Source of the DNA: Austwickia chelonae
Lineage (GTDB): Bacteria; Actinomycetota; Actinomycetes; Actinomycetales; Dermatophilaceae
NCBI RefSeq assembly: GCF_003391095.1
Contig: NZ_CP031447.1
Location: forward strand, 2,480,001 to 2,544,000
Direction of reading: 5' to 3'
Length of the DNA: 64,000 nt
In this document: piece by piece, positions 18,304 to 26,862 of the stretch
Layout: every line of letters begins with the position of its first letter
Numbering within the stretch: the stretch's first letter is position 1
Made by a program: the position numbers and the translations under genes
The notes under the pieces: model-generated
What the model was told of the DNA's origin: nothing
Databases searched by the model: none
What the model saw: the letters and a program-made list of their open reading frames with translations, nothing else

Positions 18304-18379
18304 GGGGAGGTCCTTACTCCTGGGGCGGTGGCAGATCACCAGTCGGCGTGATCGCCGTTCAGCTGAGTCTTTCCGCGAC

Positions 18380-19294
18380 TCAGGGCTGGTTGACGATCTG
18401 GCGCACTTTCGCTGCGAATTCCTCTGCGGTGAGCACGCCTTGGGCGTGCAGATCGGCCAGGACGCCGAGCAGGATCTCCTTGTCGGTGGCCGGGCGCCCG
18501 GCGGCGCCTTGGGCGAGGCCGGGCGCGGGCATGGTCGCCTGGGATGCCGTGGCCGTCGGCGCGGCAGCACCTCCGACGCCGGGGGTGGACCCGGGCGGCC
18601 CGACGGGAGGAACCGTGGGTATCCCTGCGGTGACGGCTCCGGCTCCAGCTGCCCCTGCCTGGTGGCCCGGCTCCCCTGCGGCTGCGGGATTCGGTTGCGG
18701 GTTCACCGCTTGGCTGGCTGCTTGGGCGGCATTGGCCTGTGCGGCGATCGCCGGTGGGAGCTTCGGCGCGACCAAGGGGTCGGGGGTGGCTCCGGGTACG
18801 GCGCGTGGCTGTGCCCGGCCGGAATCGCCGGGGCGGATGCTCGCGGGTTTCCGGTGTCGGCCGAGTCGTTCCTGAGCATTGGCTGCGCCACCACCGGGCC
18901 GGGTGACGTGGACGACGATATGTGGCGCGCGGGTGAGCAGGGCGTCGACGAGGCGGTCGCCGTCTTCGCGGCGCATCTTGCGGACGACGAGCCTGCCGGA
19001 GGAACTGAAGAGGGCGAATCCGTCGTGGACGGTCGGGTCGTAGTCGACGGTGGCGACTTCGCGGATGAGCACGAACTGCACTTGGTGCTTGCTGTAGTCG
19101 TCGCGGATCGCGATGACCCGCTCGGTGGTGAGGGCGACGAGCCCTGCGGCTCCGGCGTAGGTGCAGGCAGCCAGTTCTACGACCTGTTCCTCGGCCCCGA
19201 GTTCTTCGGCGAGGTCGCGCATGGCTGAGCGCGTGCCGAAGGTCACGACCATTCGTGCGGCCGCCTCCGCGATATCTCGACGCAGTTCGCTCAC
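18380..19294 (-). CDS. PH-domain-like protein with C-terminal SHOCT module
   Basis: About 304 residues in three parts. Residues 1-130 resemble a bacterial PH domain ([20 protein letters not shown], then [20 protein letters not shown], a Gly-x-x-x-Leu-Thr-Thr-x-Arg turn typical of these). A linker of about 130 residues is rich in Ala, Pro and Gly. The last 30 ([20 protein letters not shown]) match the SHOCT motif, found at termini of multidomain and oligomerising proteins. The start is uncertain: GTG 19294 or ATG 19252, the latter having GCGGAGGCGG upstream. It lies 76 bases upstream of the chemoreceptor on the same strand and diverges from the GH76-like gene. Confidence 0.6.
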   Translation of the reverse strand: MSELRRDIAEAAARMVVTFGTRSAMRDLAEELGAEEQVVELAACTYAGAAGLVALTTERVIAIRDDYSKHQVQFVLIREVATVDYDPTVHDGFALFSSSGRLVVRKMRREDGDRLVDALLTRAPHIVVHVTRPGGGAANAQERLGRHRKPASIRPGDSGRAQPRAVPGATPDPLVAPKLPPAIAAQANAAQAASQAVNPQPNPAAAGEPGHQAGAAGAGAVTAGIPTVPPVGPPGSTPGVGGAAAPTATASQATMPAPGLAQGAAGRPATDKEILLGVLADLHAQGVLTAEEFAAKVRQIVNQP

Positions 19295-19428
19295 GGCCTT
19301 TGATACGGACGGAATCGGCCAAACCTGAGTGTTGTTCGCGGGTTTGCCCGTTTCTGAGACGAGCTCACGACAGGCTTTCTGCCAGTCCTGGCCGAGCGTG
19401 GCGACCTTCTTGTCGGCAAGCTGGGTGC

Positions 19429-20640
19429 ATGGACAGGTTCGTGGCTCCTCCTCCGTCGTCGGCACCTCATGGCTCTTCTGCCGACGGCCCCTTGACCGGC
19501 GGGTCGGAGATGCTGTCGTACCCGGGTGCTGCACAGCTGTGGGCAGGGCGTGCCGACGAGTCGGCACGCAGCGTGATCCCGAGGTTCGGTGCTCGGGCGT
19601 GGGGGCTGCCGGGCACTCATCTGGGGGCGATCTCGTCGCCGCGTCCGCCGCGCGGCGAGTGGACGTGGAACTACTGGTGGCAGGCTCACTATCTGGATGT
19701 CCTGGTCGATGCCGGACGGCGGCACATCCGCTCCGGCGACGAGCCCGGGGCCCGGGCCTACGAGCGGTTGGCTCGACGGCTGGTGGACACGATGTGGCTG
19801 CGCAATGGCGGGCGGTTCACGAATGACTTCTATGACGACATGGCGTGGTTGTGGTTGGCGGTGGGGCGTCTGGAGGGGTGGCGTCAGGAGGCGGGCTGGC
19901 CGTCATCGTGGCGGTCACGTCAGCTGCTCCGGGTGCTGTCCTCCCGAATGGGCCAGGGGCAGACCGGCGATCTGGGCGGTGGGGTCTTCTGGACTCGCCG
20001 TCATGACCGGAAGAATGTGCCGGCGTCGGCTCCAGCGGCGATCGGGTGGGCACGTTCCGGGGACGTGGAGCGGGCTCGGCAGGTGGTGGCGTGGGTCTTC
20101 GCGACCTTGTTCGACGAGGACCGGGGGCTGGCCTTGGACACCATCTGGTTGGACGGCCGGGTCGACGACACGGTGTATTCGTACAACCAGGGGGTGCTGC
20201 TGGGAGCCTTGTTGGCGATCGGGGACGAATGGGCGTTGTCGAGGGCTGCAGCGTTGGTGGGATCGGTGGCTCGTCATCTGTGTGTGCCCGGTTCTCCCGG
20301 TTCCACGGTCTTGCGGGCCTTCGGGGACGGTGACGCGGGCCTGTTCACGGGCATCCTGGCGCGTTATCTGGCGGAGGCCGCGTTGACACAGGCCCTTCCG
20401 GTGCCGGTGCGCGAACAGGCCGCTGCTCTGGTGGGGGCATCGGCCGAGTCGTGGTGGCAGGGCAGCGTACTGGTGGATGTTCCGCGGCGGGGGCGGGTCT
20501 TCCCGGTGGACCCGACGGCGCCACTCCAGGTGGAGGGCACACTGCCTTCGTCGCTGGAGTTCAGCCCTCAGGTCCAGGGGTGGACGATCGTGGAGGCCGC
20601 AGCGTCGGTGGCTGCGGGCTGGTACGGCCGTCAGTGCTGA
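19429..20640 (+). CDS. Glycoside hydrolase family 76-like protein
   Basis: A 403-residue protein of the (alpha/alpha)6-barrel type. The hallmark is NDFYDDMAWLWLA with adjacent Asp136-Asp137, the paired acidic residues used for catalysis in GH76 alpha-1,6-mannanases. Other family-like segments are WTWNYWWQAHYLDVLVDAG, GGVFWTRRHDRKNVPASAP and DDTVYSYNQGVLLGALLAIG. No signal peptide is visible, so it looks cytoplasmic, unlike classical secreted GH76 enzymes. The ATG at 19429 lacks a good SD; ATG 19513 is an alternative. It may remodel mannan-like intermediates, which is inference from the family. Confidence 0.8.
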   Translation: MDRFVAPPPSSAPHGSSADGPLTGGSEMLSYPGAAQLWAGRADESARSVIPRFGARAWGLPGTHLGAISSPRPPRGEWTWNYWWQAHYLDVLVDAGRRHIRSGDEPGARAYERLARRLVDTMWLRNGGRFTNDFYDDMAWLWLAVGRLEGWRQEAGWPSSWRSRQLLRVLSSRMGQGQTGDLGGGVFWTRRHDRKNVPASAPAAIGWARSGDVERARQVVAWVFATLFDEDRGLALDTIWLDGRVDDTVYSYNQGVLLGALLAIGDEWALSRAAALVGSVARHLCVPGSPGSTVLRAFGDGDAGLFTGILARYLAEAALTQALPVPVREQAAALVGASAESWWQGSVLVDVPRRGRVFPVDPTAPLQVEGTLPSSLEFSPQVQGWTIVEAAASVAAGWYGRQC

Positions 20641-20813
20641 CGAGCCCATTTCCGAGCGCTGGGTTCGTTGACGAAGGGCGATCCCCAGCTACCGTTCTCC
20701 GAGCCGACGTACCATTCCCGACTGCCTTGTTCGGTACGGGTCTTGAGGTGGTACCTGCGCCCGGAGGCACCGCGGATGGTGGCGCGGACGGCGGCGTCGT
20801 GGCGTGTATTCAT
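20631..20813 (-). CDS. Small basic hypothetical protein
   Basis: A 60-residue protein starting MNTRHDAAVRATIRGASGRR and ending FVNEPSARKWARQH. It is basic, contains several Trp/Tyr residues and has no membrane segment. GAGGGAG lies 6 bases before the ATG at 20813 (an adjacent ATG at 20816 is less well spaced). Its stop overlaps the convergent GH76-like gene by 10 bases. Codon bias is that of a real gene in this genome. I do not recognise a family; the composition suggests a nucleic-acid-binding or structural role, which is only a guess. Confidence 0.6.
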   Translation of the reverse strand: MNTRHDAAVRATIRGASGRRYHLKTRTEQGSREWYVGSENGSWGSPFVNEPSARKWARQH

Positions 20814-20972
20814 CATGTTCTCCCTCACCGATGGGCCGATACCGGGGCTGACGGCGATTCACCCTGGTATCAACCTCATCGGCGAGTAGGACGGTTGTCG
20901 TGACATTCTTGACGATCCCTTGACCTTTTCAGGTGGATCCTTATACCCGCCAAGAGTGGTCGCGGCTTCGTC

Positions 20973-20986
20973 CCTTATTAATAAGG
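20973..20986. promoter_or_regulatory. AT-rich perfect palindrome in the actP / small-gene intergenic region
   Basis: CCTTATTAATAAGG is a perfect 14-bp palindrome in an otherwise G+C-rich spacer, 160 bases upstream of the small gene at 20813 and 36 bases downstream of actP. It could be an operator for the small gene or part of a weak terminator for actP. Nothing else decides between these. Confidence 0.3.
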
Positions 20987-21022
20987 AGTAGGTACGCCCG
21001 GGGTTCTGCGTCGCCGAGGTGT

Positions 21023-22669
21023 TCAGTGATTGACGACATCGGTGCTGGAGCCGGCAGCGGTCAGTGAACGGACTTCCATCTCGGCCCATTTGTCGGCGTC
21101 GTGCTCTCGACTGGTGATCGATCCGATCCAGCCGAGCAGGAATCCCAGGGGGATGGAGATGATGCCGGGATTCTCGAGGGGGAAGACCGCGAAGTCGATG
21201 GCCGGGTTGGTGATGATCGACAGTGATTTCCCGGTGGCATCGACTTTCCCGGAGGTGACGGGGCTGAGGAAGATGAGGAGTAGCGCGCTGCCGAGCCCGC
21301 CGTAGATGCTCCAGAGCGCGCCTGCGGTGTTGAAGCCTTTCCAGAAGAGGCTGTAGAGGATGGTGGGCAGATTGGCGCTGGCGGCGACGGCGAAGGCCAG
21401 GGCGACGAGGAAGGCGATGTTCTGGCCGTAGGCGGTGATCCCTCCGACGATGGCGATGGCGCCACCGGCGAGCGCTGACCATCGGGCGACGTTGACTTCT
21501 TGTTCGGGGGTGGCTCGCCCGCGTTTCCACACTTGGTTGTAGAGGTCGTGGGCGAAGGTCGCCGAGGTGGCGATGGTGAGTCCGGCGACGACGGCGAGGA
21601 TGGTCGCAAAGGCTATTCCTGAGATGACGCCCAGCAGGATGGAGCCGCCGAGTTCGTAGGCGAGGAGTGGTGCTGCGGAATTGGCGCCTCCGGCGGCTCG
21701 GTGGATGCGTTCGGGCCCGACGAGTGCGCCGGCTCCGTATCCGATGACGAGGGTGAGCAGGTAGAAGGCGCCGATGAGCCAGATGGCCCATTCCACTGAT
21801 GTGCGGGCCGCTTTTCGGGTGGGCACGGTGTAGAAGCGGATGAGGACGTGGGGAAGTCCGGCAGTGCCCAGGACGAGTGCCATCGACAGGGAGATGAAGT
21901 CGAGTTTGGTGATGTCGTTCTTGCCGTATTTCAGGCCGGGTTCGAGGAGTTTCTCGCCGGCTTTCGGTGCTTTGTCGACGGCGGCTTGCATGAGGGCGGA
22001 GAAGTCGAATCCGTGGCGTCCGAGTACCCAGAGGGTGATGAGTGCGGTGGCTCCGATGAGGAGTGCGGCTTTGATGATCTGCACCCAGGTGGTGCCTTTC
22101 ATGCCGCCGATCATGACGTAGCCGACCATGATGACGCCGACGATGGCGATGACGATGCGGATGCTGGTCAGGCTGTCGAGGCCGAGCAGCAGGGAGACGA
22201 GTCCTCCGGCCCCGGCCATCTGGGCCAGGAGGTAGAAGAAGCTGACGGTGAGTGAGCTGATCGCGGCGGCCATCCGGACGGGTCGTTGGCGCAGCCGGAA
22301 GGACAGGACGTCGGCCATGGTGAATCTGCCGGTGTTCCGCATGGGTTCGGCGACGAGGAGCAGGGCGACGAGCCAGGCCACGAGAAAGCCGATGGAGTAG
22401 AGGAAGCCGTCGTAGCCCTGGATCGCGATCGCTCCGGCGATGCCGAGGAAGGATGCCGCCGAGAGGTAGTCGCCGGCGATGGCGAGTCCGTTCTGTCTGC
22501 CGGAGAAGGTTGCGCCGCCGGTGTAGAACTCGCTTGCGCTCTTCTTGCCCGAGGCGATCTTGATGACCACGACGAGGGTGACGACGACGAAGAGGGCGAA
22601 GATCCCGATGTTGAGCAGGGGGTTGCCGACGGTGTCCGCTGCGGTGGGTGCGGGGGTGGGCATCGTCAT
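21023..22669 (-). CDS. actP: Cation/acetate symporter ActP
   Basis: A 548-residue sodium:solute symporter with about thirteen hydrophobic helices. ActP-type signatures include SASEFYTGGATFSGRQNGLA, AGDYLSAASFLGIAGAIAIQ, GTAGLPHVLIRFYTVP and IAFLVALAFAVAASANLPTI. These proteins take up acetate and other short carboxylates with a cation. It overlaps the DUF485 gene by four bases (ATGA at 22666-22669), the standard actP-DUF485 arrangement. The C-terminus ends in a soluble tail after the last helix. Length is normal for the family and no defects were seen. Confidence 0.93.
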   Translation of the reverse strand: MTMPTPAPTAADTVGNPLLNIGIFALFVVVTLVVVIKIASGKKSASEFYTGGATFSGRQNGLAIAGDYLSAASFLGIAGAIAIQGYDGFLYSIGFLVAWLVALLLVAEPMRNTGRFTMADVLSFRLRQRPVRMAAAISSLTVSFFYLLAQMAGAGGLVSLLLGLDSLTSIRIVIAIVGVIMVGYVMIGGMKGTTWVQIIKAALLIGATALITLWVLGRHGFDFSALMQAAVDKAPKAGEKLLEPGLKYGKNDITKLDFISLSMALVLGTAGLPHVLIRFYTVPTRKAARTSVEWAIWLIGAFYLLTLVIGYGAGALVGPERIHRAAGGANSAAPLLAYELGGSILLGVISGIAFATILAVVAGLTIATSATFAHDLYNQVWKRGRATPEQEVNVARWSALAGGAIAIVGGITAYGQNIAFLVALAFAVAASANLPTILYSLFWKGFNTAGALWSIYGGLGSALLLIFLSPVTSGKVDATGKSLSIITNPAIDFAVFPLENPGIISIPLGFLLGWIGSITSREHDADKWAEMEVRSLTAAGSSTDVVNH

Positions 22670-23028
22670 CGTCCTCCGCTGAGGTGCATGTGGTCACGGA
22701 TGGCGTCGGCGCGGGGGTCGAAGGATCTTCCGGCCCAGCGGACGTAGGCGATGGTGAGGGCGAAGGTGGTGACGAACTGTCCTAGTCCGAGGAGGAGGCC
22801 GATGTTGACGGCACCGACGACCTTGATGGACATGAATCCGGGCGCATAGGCGGCCAGCAGGACGTAGAGGAAGTACCAGATGAGGAAGAAGGCGGTCGCG
22901 GGGAACGCGAATCGTCTGAACCTTCTGCGCAATTCACGAAATTCATCCGTATTTTGGACAGCCAGGTAGGTCACGGTTGGATCACTGCCTCGCTGGTTGC
23001 TTGACGGGGTGCCCTGGGGATGGTTCAC
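22666..23028 (-). CDS. DUF485 membrane protein, ActP partner
   Basis: A 120-residue protein with two hydrophobic helices (FAFPATAFFLIWYFLYVLLA and IGLLLGLGQFVTTFALTIAY) preceded by the charged segment EFRELRRRFRRF. This is the DUF485 (YjcH-like) family, nearly always encoded directly upstream of ActP, probably as an accessory subunit. The GTG start at 23028 is chosen because CGGAGG lies 5-6 bases upstream; an in-frame ATG at 23121 would add 31 residues without a good SD. Translationally coupled to actP. Confidence 0.88.
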   Translation of the reverse strand: MNHPQGTPSSNQRGSDPTVTYLAVQNTDEFRELRRRFRRFAFPATAFFLIWYFLYVLLAAYAPGFMSIKVVGAVNIGLLLGLGQFVTTFALTIAYVRWAGRSFDPRADAIRDHMHLSGGR

Positions 23029-23272
23029 GATGGCCTCCGAAGTGCTTTCGAGGTTCTGGGGATTAGCCACGCCCACCCCCGTCGCGTCGTGACTCAAATC
23101 ACTATGCGCGACGAGCGGCATTCCATACTTCGGGACAACGCCGTCTCGCGACGGGAAGATTATTCACAGCGCCCAGCGGGGACTCGAATTTCGTTCAGCG
23201 GCAACACGGCCGGATGAACGGCTCAGACAGGAACCGCACAAGCCGGACAACTCCTCAGGGCTGTCGCGCTGG

Positions 23273-23740
23273 TCAACACACTCCCGGCACTCGATGCCCG
23301 TCCTCCAGGTAGACACAGTGCTCCGCATCCCACCCGATCTGCGCCCTTCTGGCCACCGGAGCGCGCAACATCGAGAGCGCATCGCTCCTGGTCACAAAAC
23401 GAAAATCTGAGATCTCACCCTGCTGTACCCGCACTCGGTCCACCTCGTCGTCCGACAGCACCTCCCCGCGGAAGAGATACCGCAGACCCAGGGCACCACC
23501 GTGACGCTCCGGCCGGGTGTCGACACACACGAGCTTCCCTGCCAGCAGGGTTAATCCGGTTTCCTCTGCCACCTCGCGACGACAAGCCCCCCAGGGCGTC
23601 TCCCCGTATTCGGACATCCCACCGGGCAAGGTCCAGCCCGATTTGTACGTGGGCTTCAGGACGAGCAGTCTTCCCAGTCCGTCGAACAGGAGCGCGCTGG
23701 CCGATAACTGCAGCTCAGCTGATACCCAGAAGTTATTCAT
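23273..23740 (-). CDS. NUDIX hydrolase
   Basis: A 155-residue NUDIX protein. The Nudix box occupies residues 41-63: GxxxxxE in GMSEYGE, then the REVAEETG core with the metal-binding glutamates. The N-terminal ASALLFDGLGRLLVLKPTYK and the C-terminal FRFVTRSDAL fit small actinobacterial pyrophosphohydrolases of the MutT/ADP-ribose group, whose substrate cannot be read from the sequence. The ATG at 23740 is chosen because upstream in-frame sequence is not protein-like; no strong SD is visible. It stands alone, divergent from the secreted protease. Confidence 0.85.
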   Translation of the reverse strand: MNNFWVSAELQLSASALLFDGLGRLLVLKPTYKSGWTLPGGMSEYGETPWGACRREVAEETGLTLLAGKLVCVDTRPERHGGALGLRYLFRGEVLSDDEVDRVRVQQGEISDFRFVTRSDALSMLRAPVARRAQIGWDAEHCVYLEDGHRVPGVC

Positions 23741-23945
23741 GGCTGTCACAGGACCAGCCTGCCCCACCCCTCCCCGTCCGTCGCGCCACCGAGGTGACAC
23801 GGTTCCAGAGGGGGCGCAACTATATTCCTGAACCTGTGTCCAAGTCGAGGTTGTTGACAAAAAAAGTCAACAAAGGCATTCTTTCCGCCGGTTCATCGAG
23901 TCCTCGACGAACCACTCCCCTCACCCTCCGAGGAAGGCCCCCTCA

Positions 23946-25193
23946 ATGAATAAGCGCATCGGAGCGACTCTCGCCCTGCTGTCCAGCGCGGCGCTTCTCC
24001 CTGCTGCCGCTCCCTTGACCGCCCAGGCCGCTGACGAGAAGAAGTCCGAAGAACTCTCCACCATCCAGGAGATGTCCGCCGAATGGCTGTCGAAGTCCTA
24101 CGGGCTCGACGGCGAAGAAGCCAAGCGTCGCGTCAAGGACCAGGACGGACACGCACAGAAGGCGAAGGACATCGAGGGCGACCTCGGTGACAAGACCGCC
24201 GGAAGCTTCATCGACCAGAAGCGCGGCAAGCTCGTCGTCACCGTGACCGACGAGAAGGCTGTCGACAAGGTCAAGGAGAAGGACAAGAACGCCGACGTCC
24301 GCGTCGTCAAGAACTCCGCCTCCAAGCTGAGCGACTCCAAGAAGAACGCTGAGGACAAGGTCGGCGACAAGATGGCCGCCTCCTACGTCGACGTTGAGCG
24401 CAACGTCGTCGTCCTCACCGTCCCCAAGGACAAGGCCGAAGAGGCCAAGAAGCAGGTCAAGGACGTCCAGGGCGTTGAGGTCCAGGAAGTCGAAGCCACC
24501 ATCGAGGCCCAGGCCAACCTCTACGGCGGCCAGGAGATCCAGTTCGGTCGTAGCGTCTGCTCCGTCGGCTTCCCTGCCAGCAAGGACGGCAAGAACGTCT
24601 TCATCACCGCTGGTCACTGTGCAGCTGGCGGCCAGGCCTTCCGCCGCAACGGCCAGAACCTGGGCAAGCCGGTGAAGTACAACTTCCCCGGACCTGACAT
24701 GGCTTACAGCACCATGGAGAACGGCTGGAACGGCGTCGGCGCTGTCGACCACTGGAACGGCAAGGCCGTTGCGGTTTCCGGCAGCCAGGAGGCACCCGTG
24801 GGCGCCACCGTCTGCAAGTCCGGCCGCACCACCCGCTGGACCTGTGGCGTCATCCAGGCCAAGAACGTGACCGTGCGTTACGGCAAGCCCGGTGGCGGCC
24901 AGGACATCGTCCGCGGCATGACCCAGGCCAACGTCTGCTCCGAGGGTGGCGACTCCGGTGGCTCCTGGATCGCGGGCAACCAGGCTCAGGGTGTCACCAG
25001 TGGTGGCGCTGGCTACGGACCGAACAAGTCCTGTGGTGAGAAGGTCGGCCGCCCGAACGTGGCCTACTTCCAGCCGCTGAACCCGATCCTGAAGGACTAC
25101 GGCCTGAAGCTCACCACCCACAACGGTAAAGGTGGCGGCGACAACGGTGGCGGCGACCGCAACCGCGACAACCGCAAGGGCGGCCGTTACTGA
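23946..25193 (+). CDS. Secreted S1 serine protease, streptogrisin/alpha-lytic type
   Basis: A 415-residue preproprotein. A Sec signal peptide (cleavage near AQA-AD, residues 26-30) is followed by a Lys/Asp/Glu-rich propeptide to about residue 190, then the chymotrypsin-fold domain. The triad is His224 (TAGHC), Asp251 (PDMAY) and Ser337 (GDSGGS); Cys pairs are placed as in streptogrisins. A tail of about 25 residues rich in Gly, Asn, Arg and Asp follows. GAGGAAGG precedes the ATG. The propeptide should act as an intramolecular chaperone. Codon use is extremely C-rich, which suggests high expression. A strong terminator follows. Confidence 0.93.
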   Translation: MNKRIGATLALLSSAALLPAAAPLTAQAADEKKSEELSTIQEMSAEWLSKSYGLDGEEAKRRVKDQDGHAQKAKDIEGDLGDKTAGSFIDQKRGKLVVTVTDEKAVDKVKEKDKNADVRVVKNSASKLSDSKKNAEDKVGDKMAASYVDVERNVVVLTVPKDKAEEAKKQVKDVQGVEVQEVEATIEAQANLYGGQEIQFGRSVCSVGFPASKDGKNVFITAGHCAAGGQAFRRNGQNLGKPVKYNFPGPDMAYSTMENGWNGVGAVDHWNGKAVAVSGSQEAPVGATVCKSGRTTRWTCGVIQAKNVTVRYGKPGGGQDIVRGMTQANVCSEGGDSGGSWIAGNQAQGVTSGGAGYGPNKSCGEKVGRPNVAYFQPLNPILKDYGLKLTTHNGKGGGDNGGGDRNRDNRKGGRY

Positions 25194-25236
25194 TCCATTG
25201 ATGGATCGCCTGACTCGTTGACGAGTTCTTCCCACT

Positions 25237-25276
25237 GGGTATGGCCCCCGGACCTCACGGTTCGGGGGCCATACCC
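25237..25276 (+). terminator. Terminator hairpin after the secreted protease gene
   Basis: Arms GGGTATGGCCCCCG (25237-25250) and its exact complement (25263-25276) are extended inward by GACC/GGTT pairing, leaving a four-base loop. The 18-bp stem lies 43 bases after the protease stop. No T run follows, as is usual in this genome. Confidence 0.8.
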
Positions 25277-25361
25277 ATGGTGGGCTTCTTCAATGCAGGG
25301 CCTGCGCCACGACTCCGAGATGTCACCTGTCGCCAGCCTCGGCCTTGGCTAGGCCGGCTGT

Positions 25362-26585
25362 TCACCACGAGAGCTGTCGTTCCTCCCGGATCTGCGCGGC
25401 ACGGGCATGTGCCCCCACTTGGGTGAACAAGGCCGTAGCTCGCGCGAAATGATCAGCGGCTTCGGCCACCCTTCCGCAGCGAGCAGTCACTTCGCCGAGC
25501 GTTTCATAGGCGTCAGCCCTGGTCTGCGGAGCGAGAGCTTCCGCGTCGATCAATCCGGCATGCAATGCGGTGAAGGCAGCATTCCATTCCTCGCGGGCGG
25601 CCCAGTACATCCCGCGAGCGATCGTCAGCTCGGCCATTCCGGTCGTGGTCGGACTGATCTGTTCCACCATGTCGGCTTTGGCAAGCAGGCCTGGGACGTC
25701 GTCGATCGGCCCGCCGGATTTGATCCGCATCGTCGCCGACGAGCGGTGGAGCCGCCCCCACAAGCGGAGGTGACGTACCGGGTCGATCAGCGGAATGGCC
25801 AGATCGTGTTCGCGGCATCCGGCGGCATGGTCTCCGTTGAGGAAATAGAGGTTCCCTCGCGCCCAGTGAGTTTTTCCCCAGTCGAGTTGACTCACCTTGT
25901 CCGGCGAGACCAGCCCGAGTGAATCAAGATGGCCGAGTGCTTCATCCGTGCGGCCGAGTTCTCCGAGGCAGGAAGCGAGCACCACCCGGGAGGAGATATA
26001 CGCCGATTCGGTGGAATCCAGGCCGGAGAGCGCTCCCACGGCGGATTCGGCAGCGGCCACGGCTTCCTCGAGGTCGCCATTGGCCCGCAGAATCTGGGCG
26101 AGCAGGGAGTCGACCCGTCCGGACAACTGCGGCGAGAGCGAGCTGGAGATGTGCTGCCGTAGGGATTGAGCGGTCTCCTTCGCCGAGGAGTAGGCCCCTG
26201 CGGAGAAGTCGCACAAGATACGTACGTACGAGGAGACCCACCACAGTCCGAGCCGCTGCTCGTCATCGGTGAGCGCACGCAAGCGACCCGCCCAGGTACG
26301 CACATCGTCGAAGTCGTTCTCCACGAAGGCCGAGAGCACCTCGATCTGGGCTATGGCTACTTCGATGTCGAAGGCTTGCCCTTCCAGCGCGTGCCACTTC
26401 TCCAGGATGACCGGGTCGAGCCCGAGCCGTTCGGCGACGTGCACGATGACTTCGTGGGTCGGTGGCCGCTGCCCCGACTCGACCAGCGACATGTAGCTGC
26501 GGGAGAACAAGGGCGCACCCAGTTGTTCCTGCGACATCCCCTTTTCGAGGCGTGCCGCGCGCAGGCGACTGCCGAAGGACAACAT
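25362..26585 (-). CDS. XRE-family regulator with tetratricopeptide-like domain
   Basis: A 407-residue protein. Residues 1-60 form an XRE helix-turn-helix (RLRAARLEKGMSQEQLGAPL, then SRSYMSLVESGQR with the recognition helix). The remaining 340 residues are helical repeats of TPR character, e.g. ALGHLDSLGLVSPDKVSQ and NGDLEEAVAAAESAVGALSG. This is the architecture of peptide- or ligand-responsive regulators such as the Rgg/PlcR group. The ATG at 26585 is preferred over an in-frame start at 26654 because MLSFGSRLRAAR is the normal N-terminus. It is divergent from a 51-codon ORF starting 103 bases away. Confidence 0.85.
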   Translation of the reverse strand: MLSFGSRLRAARLEKGMSQEQLGAPLFSRSYMSLVESGQRPPTHEVIVHVAERLGLDPVILEKWHALEGQAFDIEVAIAQIEVLSAFVENDFDDVRTWAGRLRALTDDEQRLGLWWVSSYVRILCDFSAGAYSSAKETAQSLRQHISSSLSPQLSGRVDSLLAQILRANGDLEEAVAAAESAVGALSGLDSTESAYISSRVVLASCLGELGRTDEALGHLDSLGLVSPDKVSQLDWGKTHWARGNLYFLNGDHAAGCREHDLAIPLIDPVRHLRLWGRLHRSSATMRIKSGGPIDDVPGLLAKADMVEQISPTTTGMAELTIARGMYWAAREEWNAAFTALHAGLIDAEALAPQTRADAYETLGEVTARCGRVAEAADHFARATALFTQVGAHARAAQIREERQLSW

Positions 26586-26687
26586 GACAACCCCCAGAGA
26601 CGAACAGAGAGAACCCGCTGTGGGTTCCTCTTTTGACAAACCGTTAGGCTGCATGACTAGTTCCGACCCCTACCCCAGGAACACGTC

Positions 26688-26843
26688 ATGATCCCTATTT
26701 CTTCTTCTGCCATCGTAGTGACTGAAGAACCGGTGGCCTCGCCTCAACCAGCCGCCCGCGAGTCGTGTCCACATGATCAGCAGGGCGACGTTGAAGCACC
26801 TGCCGTTGTGGGCTCACCTCTGGCTCGTGGAGATTGGCCCTGA
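26688..26843 (+). CDS. Small ORF divergent from the XRE-TPR regulator
   Basis: A 51-codon frame from ATG 26688 to TGA 26841-26843 with CCAGGAA about 7 bases upstream. It begins MIPISSSAIVVTEEPVASPQ and ends SPLARGDWP, with a single Cys at residue 27. Third codon positions are not strongly G+C-biased at the start and become so later. There is no classical signal peptide. Its position head-to-head with a TPR-type regulator, 103 bases apart, makes it a candidate signal or effector peptide, but it could also be a chance frame. It ends 20 bases before the convergent lipoprotein gene. Confidence 0.4.
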   Translation: MIPISSSAIVVTEEPVASPQPAARESCPHDQQGDVEAPAVVGSPLARGDWP

Positions 26844-26862
26844 CGAAGGGCTTTCGCCATGC

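Noticed and set aside
23179-23188. GGGACTCGAA shared with the tRNA-Thr T arm as a possible attachment repeat
   Set aside because: Only ten bases match, within a T-arm motif that is conserved anyway, and the enclosed segment contains core-like genes.
23943-25235. 430-codon antisense frame over the secreted protease gene
   Set aside because: The extreme C bias of the protease gene leaves the opposite frame open; the translation is Val/Leu/Asp-rich low complexity without any domain.
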